NCBI RefSeq assembly: GCF_000276665.1
Contig: NW_004955416.1
Location: forward strand, 5,727,566-5,791,565
DNA length: 64,000 nt
Source of the DNA: Chinchilla lanigera
Taxonomy: Eukaryota; Chordata; Mammalia; Rodentia; Chinchillidae
Direction of reading: 5' to 3'
Within the stretch, counting starts at the first letter, position 1; every line of letters begins with the position of its first letter. The notes under the pieces are model-generated. The model saw nothing but the letters and a program-made list of their open reading frames with translations, was not told where the DNA came from and did no database searches. Of the stretch, positions 10,034-22,076 are shown one piece after another. The position numbers and the translations under genes were made by a program.

Positions 10034-10528
10034 ACAGAGGGGAAAAGTAGGGAACCAACAATGGGGAAAACAACATGATAAAGATAAGCAATATATTTCA
10101 GTTATAACCATTAATGTAAATGGCCTCAATTCACCAATCAAAAGAAGCAGACTGGTAAAGTGGATCAAGAAACAAAATCCAACAAAATGCTGTATACAAG
10201 AAACACATTTAACTGAAAAGGAAATTCACAGACTGAAAGTCAAAGGAGAGAAAATAATACTTCATGTAACAAGAATCCAGAAAAAGCAGGGGGAGCTATT
10301 CTGTCTGCAGACAGTGTGATCTTCAAACCAAGAATGATCAAAAGAGATGAAAAGGTCACTACATACTTGTTAGGGAAAAACTGCAAGAGGAAGAGATAAC
10401 AGTCATCAATATCTATGCACCAAACACAAATATGGAGCACCCAACTATAAAGGACAAATTTTAACAGACATGAATAATCAAATAAGCAATAATATAGTTG
10501 TAACAGAGGACTTTAACACCTCATTGTC

Positions 10529-10564
10529 ACAAAAGATAGATCAACTAGGCAAACAATCAACAAA
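10529..10564 (+). repeat. Source copy of a 36-nt displaced repeat in L1 ORF2
   Basis: This segment sits where L1 endonuclease normally encodes its DRS.KINKE-like stretch, so it is the native position. An identical 36-nt copy is at 11374-11409. Confidence 0.85.
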
Positions 10565-10666
10565 GAAATAACAGAACTAAACCAAACATGTGAACAAGTG
10601 GACTTAGTAGACTTTTACAGTGTTCTACCCAACAACATCAGAATACATATTCTTCTCAGCTACACA

Positions 10667-10710
10667 CTGGATAGACTATTGGATAGACTACTGGATAGAC
10701 ACTACGATAG
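10667..10710 (+). repeat. In-frame 12-bp tandem expansion in the L1 endonuclease
   Basis: Units CTGGATAGACTA, TTGGATAGACTA and CTGGATAGACAC, plus a partial fourth, are adjacent and encode WIDYWIDYWID just before the IDHIL segment. L1 endonucleases normally have a single short linker here, so this is a local expansion that preserved the frame. Confidence 0.85.
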
Positions 10711-11363
10711 ACCATATACTAGCCCATAGAGCATGCTCAAGTAAATGCAAAGAAATTCAAATTATCCCATGCATACTACTGGACCATAGTGTAATGAAAT
10801 TAGAAATTATTGACAAAAGAAATTGCAAAAACTTCAGAAATACATGGAAACTGAACAACATCCTCCTGAACAAACAATGGCTCACAGATTAAATTAAAGA
10901 AGAAATTGGACAATACTTACAATCAAATGAAATGCAGATACAATGTAAAGGAACCTGTGGGACACAAAGAAAGCAACCCTCAAAGGGAAATTTATAGTGG
11001 TGAAATCCCACATCAGGAAAAGACAACAAGCACAAATAAACAGACTTATGCTACACCTCAAGCTTCTACTAAAAGAAGAGCAAGTCAAGCCCAAATCCCA
11101 AAAGAGGCAGAAAATTGTCAATAACAGACCAGAAATTAACACAATGAAGACTAATAAAAAATACAAAGAATTAATGAATCAAAGAGTTGGATCTTTGAAA
11201 GAATAAATAAAATGAATAAACCCTTAGCCAACCTTACCAAAAAAAGGAAAGAAAAAACTCAAATTCATGCAATAAGCAATGAAAAGGGTGAAATCACTGC
11301 AGATCTAATAGAAATTCAGAAGATCATCAATACCTACTTTGAAAATCCTTACTCTTACAGGAT

Positions 11364-11451
11364 AATACAGAAGACAAAAGATAGATCAACTAGGCAAACA
11401 ATCAACAAAATGGAAAATACAGAAAATGGAAAATGGAAAATACAGAAGACA
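11364..11451 (+). repeat. Templated insertion in L1 ORF2 flanked by a 13-bp duplication
   Basis: The 13-mer AATACAGAAGACA occurs at 11364-11376 and 11439-11451. Between the two lies the displaced 36-nt copy (11374-11409), then A-rich filler made of repeated AAAATGG and AAAATACAG words. Without the roughly 75-bp insert the L1 reading is continuous into CTAGATACATATGAATTG. Confidence 0.85.
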
Positions 11452-14172
11452 TATTCCTAGATACATATGAATTGCCAAACCTGAATCAAGGAGATATAAA
11501 AATTCTGAATAACCCACTATCAGTCAACAAAATTGAAAATGTAAAAAGAAACTTACCAACAAAGAAATGCCCAGGTCCTGCTGGACTCACAGCTGAATTC
11601 TATAAGTAATTTGGAAATTTTAGGCCAAATCTTTTCAAACTCTTTAATGAAATTGAAAGGGAAGCAATTCTGCCTAACTCATTCCTGGAGGTAAGTGTTA
11701 CTCTGATACCAAAACCTGAGAAAGACTCAATCAAAAAAGAGTAGTACACGCCAATCTCCCTAGTGAACATAGATGCAAATGTCCTCAATAAAATACTATC
11801 AAATAAAATGCAGTAAATCATCAAGAAGATTAAACACCATGACCAAGTGGGATTCATCCCAGAATGCAGGGATAGTTTAACATATGCAAATCAATAAATG
11901 TAATACACCATATCAACAGAGCCAAAGACAACAATCATATGATCATCTCAATAGATGCAGAAAAAGGTTTTGATAAATTGCAACTTATTCAGGATAAAAA
12001 CCCCACTGAAAATTGGAACAGATGGGTTTTACCTCAACCTGATAAAAGCCATCTCTGACAAACCAACAGCCAATGTCAGAGTAAATGGACAAAAACTGAA
12101 AGCTTTCACTTTAAAATCAGGAACAAAACAAGAATGTCCATTATCACCACTCCTATTAAATATAGTTCTGGAAACATTAGCCAGAGCTTCTAGACAAGAG
12201 AGAGAAATAAAAAGAATAAAAATTGGAAAGAAAGAAATGAAATTATCAGTATTCACAGATGACATGATACCCTACATAGAAGACCCCAAAAACCCCACCA
12301 AAAAATTTGTAGATTTCATAACGAAATTCAGTAGCATAGCTAGATACAAAGTCAGCACTCAAAAATCAATAACATTCCTGTACACAAACAACAAATACAC
12401 TAAGAGAGAATTTAGGGAAGCCACACCTTTCACAATAGCATCCAAAAAAAATGAAAAATTTAGGAATTTAACAAAGGAAGTAAAAGGTCTATAGAGTGAA
12501 GATTACAGTACTCTGAAAAAAGAGATTGAAGAGGATTCCAGCAAATGGAAAGACATTCCTTGCTTGTGGATAGGAAGAACCAACATTGTAAAAATGGCCA
12601 TACTCCCAAAATTGTTACATAGATTCGATACAATCCCAATTAAAATACCATTACTATACTTTGCAGATCTAGAAAAACATTCTTAAAATTCATCTAGATT
12701 CAGAAGAGACCTAGAATAACAAAAGCATTTCTGGGCAACAAAGACAAGGCAGGAGGCTTGACCATCCCTCACTTGAAATTATACTACAAAGCTACTGTGA
12801 TAAAATCAGCATGGTACTGGCAAATAAAAGAGAACTGAGAATCAGTGGAACAGATTAGAAGATGCAGACACAACTACAAACACACTCAGCCACCTTACCT
12901 TTGACATAGGGATCAAACATGTTCACTGGAGGAAAGATAGCCTCTTTAATGAATGGTGCTGGAAAAACTGGCTTTCCACATGCCAAAGACTAAAACTAGA
13001 CCCATGTCTATCGTCATGCATTAAACTAAAGTCAAAATGGATCAAAGATCTAAATATCAAAACAGAAACATCTACTGGAGGAGAAAGTAGGCAGAAATTT
13101 TGAAGACATATGGGTAGATAGAGATTTCATAAACAAAAACCAAACAGTATGCAAAATAACTTCAAAGAATCCACAACTGGGATCTCATCTTCTTGAAAAG
13201 TTGTTGCACATCTAAAGAAATCACCAATAAAGTAAAAAGAAAACCCACAAATTGGGAAAAATTTTAGCCAACTGTCCCTCAAAGGACTTCTATTTAGAAC
13301 ATATAAAGATTTAAGAAAATCAGGCCTCTAAAATTCAAAGACCCAGTCCAAAAATGGGAGTCTGAGGTGAATACACACTTCTTAGATGAAGAAATACAAA
13401 TGGCAAATAAATATATGAAAAATGTTCACCATCATTGGTCATTTGAGAAATGCAAATCAAAACAACACTGAGATTCCATCTCACTCCAGAAAGAATGGCT
13501 ATCATCAAGAAGTCAACCAATAATAAATGCTGGAGGGAATGTGGGGGAAAAACACCTTTGCACTGTTGGTGGCAATGTAGACTGGTGAAACCACTCTGAA
13601 AATCAGTGTGGAGATTCCTCACAAAACTAGGATTAAAGGTCCCATTCAACCCTGCTATTCCCCTCCTGGGTATTTTTCTAGAAGAATTGAAAACATTATA
13701 CCACAGCAATATATGTGTACCCATGTTTATAGAGCACAATTCATCATAGCTAAGTCTTGGAATCAACCCAAATGTCCATCAACTGAGGAATGGATAAAAA
13801 TGATTTGGTATTTCTATATAATGGAGTATTACTCAGCTGTAAAAAAAGATACACTTGATGCTTTTATAGGTAAATGGATGCAAGTAGAGACCATGTTCAT
13901 AAGTAAAATAAATCAGACTCACATGTGTAAACATCATATTGTCTTCATAGTGTAAGAATCTGAAAGTGTGAATAACACCAGAAAGGTACAATAGATATTG
14001 TGAAAGAGAAAGAAATTGCTCAAATGGAAGGAACAACTCAGATGAGAGAAGGAGAAAAGAAAGAAAGAAGGAAGGTAAAAATATATATGTATATACAAGG
14101 GTAGCTGGAATAATTGAATTGCTGATGTCTATTGGTTTACTGAAAGGAACAGTCAATGCTTAAATCTTTCTC

Positions 14173-14447
14173 TGACAAATTTTGCATGCTTATATCTGGT
14201 AATCTGAACAACGAATTTGAAGACAACAATATGCAGTAGAAAAACCATTGTTGAATTCCAATCATCTTGATTAGTGAAACTTTGTATAGGTTCTAATTTT
14301 TTAAAAATTATTTCTTATTCTCTTTAATTGTTTGATCAATCTTGCATTCTTATACCTGGTAATCTGAGTAACTTCATTGGAGATAACACTATGTAACATA
14401 GCAACCATTGTTAATTTCCTATCATCTTGTTTTGAAATTTTGTATTG
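14173..14447 (+). repeat. Internal tandem duplication in the L1 3'UTR
   Basis: Two diverged copies of a segment containing CTGGTAATCTGA, GATAACA and CAACCATTGTT start about 160 bp apart (key words at 14196 and 14356). The same architecture is present in the L1 3' ends at 37618-38205 and 21285-21725. The L1s at 16733-18551 and 43576-44068 have one copy. Confidence 0.85.
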
Positions 14448-14511
14448 TTTTTGTTTTGTTTTTAACTTTATTGTCGTTATTTTGTTTTCTTTTCTCTTTA
14501 AAAAATAAAAA

Positions 14512-16720
14512 CTGGACTGTACATCATGTTAATCACTTCCAGTGTTGTTGACTTATTGATTGAGTTACATTGATCTAACAAGACCAAATTATGTGGAATA
14601 ATTAAGTATCTTTCTAGATTGAACTGATTTTCCTATTCTGATCACTAAATCTCTATTAATGTTCTTTTTTTTTTTAGCTGAATCTATCTCTTACTTAGAG
14701 ACACTCACTGAGACCTTGTTTATTTTAATTTTGTAAACAGAATGATTTGCAGTGCCATGTAAATGGTAGATGGCCCTTTTAACATCTTTGAGGTAGGACT
14801 TCAGCTAAATATCTCTACATCCACCTTGAATACATTTCTAGTATGTATATATTTAGTGAAAAGATAAATGCTGCATAAAATATAGTTTAAAATCTTCATA
14901 TTCTATTTCATTTTTTGTCTACTTACTCTCCAAATATTATTAGGGCCCAAATCATCAATAATGATTTGGTAACACCAATATTGTGGACATTGTTACCTTT
15001 CAATAAATTTATCTTCATTAAATAGTAAATAGAATGCTTTAAAACTGGGTTTCTTTCTAAACATTACATGAAACATGGAACATTGTTGTCTTTTGTATTA
15101 AGTCAATTCAGAAAAAAAAGTATAATTTCTTTGCCTAAAAGTCAGAAATTACATGAATTCCACTCAGGCTGCTCTAATTTTCTATATATATCTTATGCTC
15201 CATGAGAAGAATATATTTATTTGTATATTGTATAGCTCCCCTAACAATGTAAACATTATCAAGATGGACTTTTGTTTTGTTTGCTAATATACCTGCAGTG
15301 TCTACAATAGTGCCAGAAGCACAGCATGGCTTTATTTATTCATTCCTCTTCAACAACAAATCAAGGGAATGACTTATCTTTTTCTAATACATTAATTAAC
15401 TTCTTAAGTGGTGTGATACAGCAGTGATTAGTATCCCCACAATTTGGATTCTAATTGACACATAGCACTATAAGTTCACTTTCTCATTTTTTAATTAGGG
15501 GGATACCACAAAACTATGTTAAGTGTATTGGATAATTCTGAAACACCATGGGGACTGATTAAAACTGTAGAATGAAATAGAATAGGGATAGACATAGAAT
15601 CCTATGTTTAGGGAAAAAAGATCTTGGCTGAATACAAGACAGAGGTATATGGCTTAAAGGGAGACTTTGGTGGTTATTTACCAGAAATCATAAATGAACT
15701 CTTCATCTGATGGAGCTGCTAAAAGTAATGTAATAACATTTTAAGTTTTTTCAATACTGGTGCAGTATTGAGGTTAATTTTGGTTTTGTTGGTTAAACTA
15801 CGTCTAAATTATTCCAATTTTCACCTTGTTTTTTTATAAAGGATATAGATAAACAAGGACTCATGTAGGGATAGTGAAGAACTGAGATGGAAATTTTAGG
15901 TTGGAAAAAATGCTTGTACTTCAATAGCTGAATTCAAATACTGGAAGCATGGCCATAGACTTTGTGCATGCCTAGAAAACAAAATGATCTGTTTTACAGG
16001 GATCAAATTTGATGCCATGTAACTGCAGAGGTTATAGTTATTAGAGCAGTTGGGCTGCTTTCTTGAGGCAGAGAATTCTCTGTTTTTGGAGATGTTTAAG
16101 CGGAAAGTGATTGTCTTGTTCCAGATAAGTTGTGACAGACTGAAAGGCTACAGGAGTTGACCTCTAGAGCTACTTCAACTTCAAGATGCACAACTTCTGA
16201 GTAATTTTGCAGCTGCACCTCAGCACGTGACCAGCACTGCAATAGGAGGGAGAAAAGATGGGTAAGCCTGTCCTTAGCCCTAGAAACTTGCAATCTCTAT
16301 AGAGACCAAATAGATCATAGGGAAGGGAGAGTGACAGTGGTTATTTCTTTTTAAAACAAAACAACCCATCTTTTTTTACTTCTAAAAGATGAAATGACAT
16401 AGAGAACCCAACTTGGAGCACAAATGAAGAGGTAACTGAGGGGATGGTGTTCAGGGAAGCTGCTGACCTGAAGTCCCACCTGTTCAGCTTTTGCCTCACC
16501 CTCCATGAGGCCTCTGTGGTATCTCTATGGGATTCAGGGTTTTTGGGATCAGCAGTGATGGGAGGCCTGAGATACATCTCTTGGATTTGTAAGGAGGAGA
16601 AAATGGGAAAATTCTGGGAAAATATTTTCTGGTCTCATACGTCTCATAAAGCGCACTATGCCCACATAAACCCAGAGACAACAGAAAAAGTTGCTGAGGA
16701 AAGTTCTTCAATTCAAGTAC
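14512..16720. other. No recognised gene or repeat
   Basis: AT-rich, single-copy-looking sequence between two L1s. Open frames here are short and show no recognisable protein. Confidence 0.5.
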
Positions 16721-16732
16721 TTTCTACCTATT

Positions 16733-18551
16733 TTTTTTTAATTTTAAGGGGACAAAACAATAAAAATAATGAACAAAATTTCACAACAAGATAATAGGAG
16801 AGAAACAGTGGCTAATACACCACATATCATTATCTTCAAAGTATATCTTGCTCAGAGTACAAGATATAGGCATGAAAAATTGACCAAATGATATTAGCAC
16901 AAACCTTTCTTTTCAAAGAACTAAGAAAAATTAGTAGTGTAACTATCTTAACTATGATGTATATATATATTTTTCCTTTTTCCTTCTTTTCTCCTTTCCC
17001 TCATTCCAGTTTCTCTTTCCTTTCAAACAGCTCATTGCCATTTCACAATATCTATTGTGCATTTTGGATCTTGTTTGCTCTTTAAGCTTTTTACACTAGG
17101 GAGACAATATGATATTTACACATGTGAGTGATTTATTTCACTTATGAATATGGTCTCTAGTGGCATCCATTTACTTAGAACAGTCTCAAGTTTATCCTTT
17201 ATAACTAAGCAGTACTTCACTGTAAAAAAATACCAAATTTTTAAAATCCATTCTTCTGTTGATGGGCATTTGGGTTGTTTCCAAGATTTAACTATGACAA
17301 ATTGTGCTACTATAAACATGAATACACATATATCGCTGTGGTATAACATTTTTAATTCTTTTGGGAAAATACCCAGAATGGAAATAGCTGGATCAAATGG
17401 GACCTCTAATCCTAATTTTTTGAGGAATCCCCACACTGATTTCCACAGTGGTTGTACCAATTTATACTCCCATCAACAGTAGAGAAGGGGTTTATTTTCC
17501 CCACAGCCTCTCCAGTATTTGTTATTGATTGACTTCTTAATAATGGCCATTCTTTCTGGGGTGATATGGAATCTCAGTGCTGTTTTAATTTAAATTCCTT
17601 GAATGACCAATGATGGTGAACATTTTTTTCATATATTTATTTTCCATTTGTATTTCTTCATCTGAGAAGTATATATTCATCTCTGAGGCCCATTTTTGGA
17701 TTGGGTTTTTGAATTTGGGTAGTCTGATTTTTTTTCAATTCTTTATATGTTTTAGATATAATTCCTTTGTTTGGGGGACAGATGGATATAATTTCTTCTA
17801 CTTTGTGGTTTGTCTTTTCACTCTTTTGGTGATTCCTTTTGCGATGCAAAAACTTTTTAATAAGGTGAGATCCCATTTATTTATTCTTTGTAGTGTTTCC
17901 CATGAGGTCTGGATTTTGTTCATGAAGTGCCTGCCTACACCCATGTCATCAAGATTTCTACCTATTTTCTTTTCCAGTAGATACAGTGTTTCTCTTTTAA
18001 TGTTTAAGTCTATACATTGACAATTACAGTAACTTGAAAAATGAGATTAAATAGGATATCAGAAAATGGAAAGATATCCGTTGCTCATTGATAGGAAGAA
18101 CCTATATAGTGAAAATGGCCATACTCCCAAACTTTTTATACTGATTGAATGAAATCTTCATCAAAATACTGTTAGCACACCTTACAGAATTAGACGAAAC
18201 AATTCTAAAATTCATTTGGAATCTAGAATAGCACAAGCAATTCTGGGAAATAGAAGCAAGGGGGATCACAATTCGTGACTTGAGATTATACTACAAAGCT
18301 ACTGCGATAAAGTCAACATGGTCCTGGCAAAAAAAGACGTGAGTATCAGTGGAATAGAGTAAAAGATGCAGAGCAACCCCAAACGAACTCAGCCACCTTA
18401 TGTTTGAGAAAGGGGCCAAATATGTATACTGGAATAAAGATAATCTCTTTAATAAATGATGCTGGAAAAACTAACTTTCCACATGCTGAAGACTAAAAAT
18501 AGACCCATGTCTGTCACCATGCACTAAGCTAAAGTCAAAATGGAGCAAGAT
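16733..18551 (-). mobile_element. L1 with 5' inversion (twin priming)
   Basis: From 16733 to about 18021 the L1 lies on the minus strand: 3'UTR, ORF2 C-terminus, and upstream ORF2. At about 18021 the orientation flips, and 18022-18551 is plus-strand ORF2. In the coordinates of the L1 at 8350-14511, the inverted part covers about 12500-13042 and the minus part starts at about 13043, so the segments abut. Flanks TTTCTACCTATT (16721-16732) and CTTCTAGCTATT (18552-18563) match at 10 of 12 bases and look like a diverged target duplication. This is the expected outcome of twin priming. The 3'UTR is the single-copy type. Confidence 0.85.
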
Positions 18552-18667
18552 CTTCTAGCTATTGGAAGCACCTCATCTCTTGTGTGCCCGTCTTCCCATG
18601 TTTTGGCTCTACATCTTACATTTCACTTTTCATCTGGCTTTTTCTTCATTTTTAGTCATCTAGGATT

Positions 18668-18867
18668 TTTTTTTGTGGTACTGAGGATTGAATCCAGGGC
18701 CTTCATTTTTATCTATGTACCCAGTCCTTTTTATTTTTGTTTTTAGGCCATGTCTTGCTAATCTTTCTAAGTCACTGTGATGCCCAAGATGTGCTGAAAC
18801 TCGGACCCTTCTGTCTTATCCTTTCAGCATGTTGGGATTACAGCATCTGCCACACACTTGGCTTAGT
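18668..18867 (-). mobile_element. B1-dID-type dimeric SINE
   Basis: On the minus strand it starts AAGCCAAGTGTGTGGCAGA (7SL-like), lacks the 29-bp duplication, passes an A-rich linker, then has a GACTGGGTACATAG monomer with GGATTCAATCC box B-like sequence and a terminal A run. The order is the same as the dimer at 7595-7795. Confidence 0.72.
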
Positions 18868-19920
18868 GACCTAGGTTTTGATTTGGTTGCTTAGTTAAAC
18901 TGGGTTTACATAGTCCTCATGTGTCAGAGGGAGAGAAATTTCAGACATTTTCAGAGTTCCTATGGGAGAAGGACCTAAATGTCTGGGTCTATTGTCTAAA
19001 ATTGGAGTCGGGCTACTCCAGTGTTATCTATTCTATCTGTGCAATCCTAAAGTAGGGCATGTGCAAACAATCATGCCAGAAACTGTGATATGGCTTGTGC
19101 TATCTCCTCCATCCTGTGCTTTCTCATCACACATTTCAGATGGTTTTTGTTCATAGAGAAATGTGAGATAGGGACAGAATGACATGGCAGCATAATACTA
19201 TTTGTAGCAGTCAGAATGCAACACAGTAGATGTGGGTTATTTGAAGAATTAAATAATGGTGTGGACATGATTTAGAGAAAACAGCAAGTGATGGAGATAG
19301 TACTACCCTAACCTCTGAAAGGGAAGGGGAAGAACTGGTTGCTGGGACCCACACAGAAAAGCTAAAGGAATAAAGCTGGCTGACAGAAGCTGTGGTCTTC
19401 AGTAGATAAAGGCAGGTAAAATGACAGCAGCCATTAAGGATGCAGCTAGAGAATCTGATTCCACTTTCCAATATCTTCTGAGGTTTGTTAATGCTGTTCA
19501 TTGTCCGAACCTAAAGGGAAGTCAGACACCAATGGAACCTCTTGACGGAGTCTATAAATGTCAGCCTCTTGTGTTTAGAGTAGAATGGAAAGTAGATTTG
19601 AATGGGCAAATGGAAGATGCCAAGTATACCAAACCTCAAATCCAGGCCAAGTGCTATTTCAGCTCTGTACACCCTGATAACACCTCACTTCATTCCTAAC
19701 CTAGTTGGAACCACGTGTTTTACTGAATGTTACAAAATGTCAGTAGATAAAGGACTCTTCTCTACAAACCATATACAGGTGGGCAAGATCATTCTTACTA
19801 AAGTCAACAATGAGCATTTTCCCAACCATTTCTCAGAAGCCAAAAGAATCTTTTAAGGATATCTGGTTCTGTCTCCTATCTAATATTTGACTTCTCTGGC
19901 CTTCTGAGAAGAAACTTCAG
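18868..19920. other. No recognised feature
   Basis: Open frames at 19421-19699 and 19602-19856 overlap. I recognise neither product and see no exon structure, so I treat them as chance frames. Confidence 0.45.
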
Positions 19921-20318
19921 AATATTAGTCATTTTTTTCATTGCTGAGACCAAATATCTGACATATACAATTTAAAAGAGAGGCTTACTTTGGCTTACAG
20001 TTTCAGAGAGTTCAGTACATGAGTGGTCAGTTTCAAGGCAGAGAGGACATGGTGGAAGTGTGGGAAGAAGGAAAGCTGCTCAACCTATGGCAGCCAGGAA
20101 ACAGAGGAGCAGAGAAGAGGCAGACTGAGAGATACAGCCTTCAGTGGGGTGCCCTCAGTAACCCACTTCTTCAACTGGGCCCCACTTCTTAATGGCATAT
20201 TCATCTATGAACTTAATGGATGGATTCCTGTAGCAGCCACATGATCCAGTCACTTTCTGAAAGCCTACTTCTGAACTCATGAGACATTTGGGTGACATTT
20301 TAGATCTTAACCATAAAA
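19921..20318 (-). mobile_element. MaLR-type LTR (ERVL-MaLR)
   Basis: On the plus strand it reads TTAGTCATTTTTTTCATTGC, TTACTTTGGCTTACAGTTTC, and later the CTCATGAGACATTTGGGTGACATTTTAGATC end. This is the reverse complement of the rodent MaLR LTR plan also seen at 49081-49350, 41271-41636, 45643-46110 and 56876-57268. Confidence 0.65.
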
Positions 20319-20409
20319 GGATCTAAGGTATAAGGCTCCTCAGTAGTGAGAGGAGGCATCCTTTCTTCCTCATAATTGACCCAAAAGAGTGATAGGCAAA
20401 CAGAAACTG

Positions 20410-22076
20410 GACTGGAATTTTTTTAAAATTATTTTTTATGTTTTTAAAATTTTATTTTATGAGTACATGTGTGCAGTTCATGCAGTTTACAGTTTTCTTG
20501 GGGAGTGGTTATATTTGCATACCATAGTTTGTTTCTTTTTAAATCATCTTCCCCTTCCCTCCCCTTCCCTCCTCCTCTAATTCTCTCCTATCTCACTTTT
20601 CATTCTTGTTGATATTATTAACCTTAGCTCATGCTATGCCATGTAATTTTTACATTAATTGAGGTTGTTAGCTTCCTTTACATGGCATATTTTTATTCTA
20701 CTTCTTTCCCTTGCTCCCACCTCCTTACCCCTTGTGGTTTTCCCTTTGGACCATTCCCCTATTGTAAGGGATCTATCTCCTTGTCCCCTTCTATTCACGC
20801 TTATTATTCTCTTTTTTGTACTTTGTCTAACTCAAATGAGAGATACCACATGGTATTTAAGCTCATGTGTCTGGTTTAGTTCACTTGACATTACATTTTC
20901 CAGGTGCATCAATTTTTCTACAGATGTTTCAAGTCTGTCATTCTTTACAGTGGAGTAGTATTCCACTATATATAGATACTATATTTGCTTTATCCAGTCA
21001 TCTTTTGATGGATACAGAAGCAGTTTTCAGGATTTAGGTAGTGTGAATTGTGGTGCTATAAGTACTGATATGCATGTATCATTGTAGTACAATGTCTTAA
21101 ACTCTTTGGGGAAGATACCTAGAAGGGGAATCACTGAATCACATGGAATTTCTAATTTCAGTCCTTTGATAAATCTCCATCCTGGTTTTCATAACCGTTG
21201 TACTAGTTTATGTTTCTACCAACAATGAAGGAGGGCTTCTTTTTCACTACAACAATATCAGTATTTGTTATTGTTTTGTTTCTTTTTTTATTTTAAAGAG
21301 ATTAGTAAAAAAAAAAATAACAAAATGCCAACATCACAGACATAAACAACACAAAGCAAGAACGTTAAAAATGATACAGGGTTTCAAAACAAAATGATAG
21401 GAATTAACAGTGGCTGTTACATTACATATTTTTATCTTCAATGAAGTTGCTCAGATTGCCAGATATAAGAATGGAAGACTGTTCAAACCATTAAAGAGAA
21501 GAAAAAATAATTATTATAAAATTAGAGATGATACTGTCTTTCACTAGACAATTCATCAATGGAATTCACCAATGGTTGTTCTATTGCATATTGCTGTCTT
21601 CAAATCAGTTGCTCAGATTACTAGATATAAGCATGCAAAATTGGTCAAAATATAAAAAAAGTAAACATTAACTGTTCCTTTCGATAAATCACCAGAAATC
21701 AGCAATACATTTATCCCAGCTATCCTAATGATTGCCATTCTTTATGAAGTAAGATGAATTTTTAATTTGCACTTCTCTGATGGCCAGAGATGTTGAACAT
21801 TATTTCATACATTCATCAACTATTTGTACTTCTTCCTCTGTGAAGTGCCTATTCATTTCTCTTTCCTATTTATTGACTGGATCTTTAATTTAGGTGGTTT
21901 AAATTTTTTTGAGCTCTTTTTATATTCAAGATATTAGTCCTTCTCTCTAATGAGTAGCTGGCAAAACTTTTTCCCATTCTGTAGGTTGTCTCTTTACTCT
22001 ACTGATGGCTGTACAGAAGCTTTCTATTCTGAAATAATCCCATTTGTTGATTCTTGCTGTTACTTCTTGTGCAGTT
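20410..22076 (-). mobile_element. Old L1 3' half (interrupted by a younger L1)
   Basis: On the minus strand this is L1 3'UTR (about 20410-20930), the ORF2 C-terminus (20930-21284) and, after an interruption, more ORF2 (21726-22076). The TGGAGTAGTATTCCACTATATA stretch and GATGGCCAGAGATGTTGAACA are typical L1 C-terminal landmarks. A CT-rich run at 20547-20590 lies in the 3'UTR. This 3'UTR differs from that of the younger family elsewhere in the window. Confidence 0.82.
21285..21725 (-). mobile_element. Younger 5'-truncated L1 3'UTR inserted into the old L1
   Basis: The segment is the reverse complement of the 3'UTR in the L1 at 8350-14511, starting at its GGGTAGCTGG position (about 14099). It contains two copies of the duplicated block (key words at 21453 and 21615, 162 bp apart). 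A T-rich left edge represents the tail. The old L1 continues on both sides. Confidence 0.8.

Larger units (their letters stand above)
10062..13955 (+). pseudogene. L1 ORF2 (endonuclease / reverse transcriptase), broken
   Basis: Endonuclease motifs are readable: TINVNGLNSP and IQETHL (about 10105-10200), then IDHILAH (about 10706-10726) and a DHSVMKLE segment with the expected Asp-His (about 10782-10806). The LWDT and GKFI region follows. RT motifs include IDAEKGFDK (about 11952) and, in the open stretch 11955-12494, CPLSPLLLNIVLE and FTDDMI, where the usual Ala of FADD is Thr. The C-terminal segment is open from 13608 to 13955 and ends at the expected ORF2 stop. Frameshifts, stops and inserted duplications separate these parts. 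The intact protein would nick target DNA and prime cDNA synthesis from it; this copy cannot. Confidence 0.87.
8350..14511 (+). mobile_element. Near full-length but inactive LINE-1
   Basis: The parts follow in L1 order: tandem 5'UTR monomers (8360-8768), ORF1 (8776-10033), a short spacer, ORF2 with endonuclease, reverse transcriptase and C-terminal segments (about 10062-13955), and a 3'UTR ending near an AATAAA at about 14505. Both ORFs are broken by stops and frameshifts. A solo LTR lies inside ORF1, and several short internally templated duplications are present. The exact 5' boundary and target duplications could not be fixed. Confidence 0.88.

Noticed and set aside
11955..12494. 179-residue open frame as a possible functional reverse transcriptase
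   Set aside because: It is only the middle of a broken L1 ORF2, with motif A in another frame and FTDD in place of FADD.
13335..13766. 143-residue minus-strand frame, and similar frames at 17116-17460 and 17144-17482
   Set aside because: They are shadows or fragments of L1 ORF2 C-terminal coding sequence.
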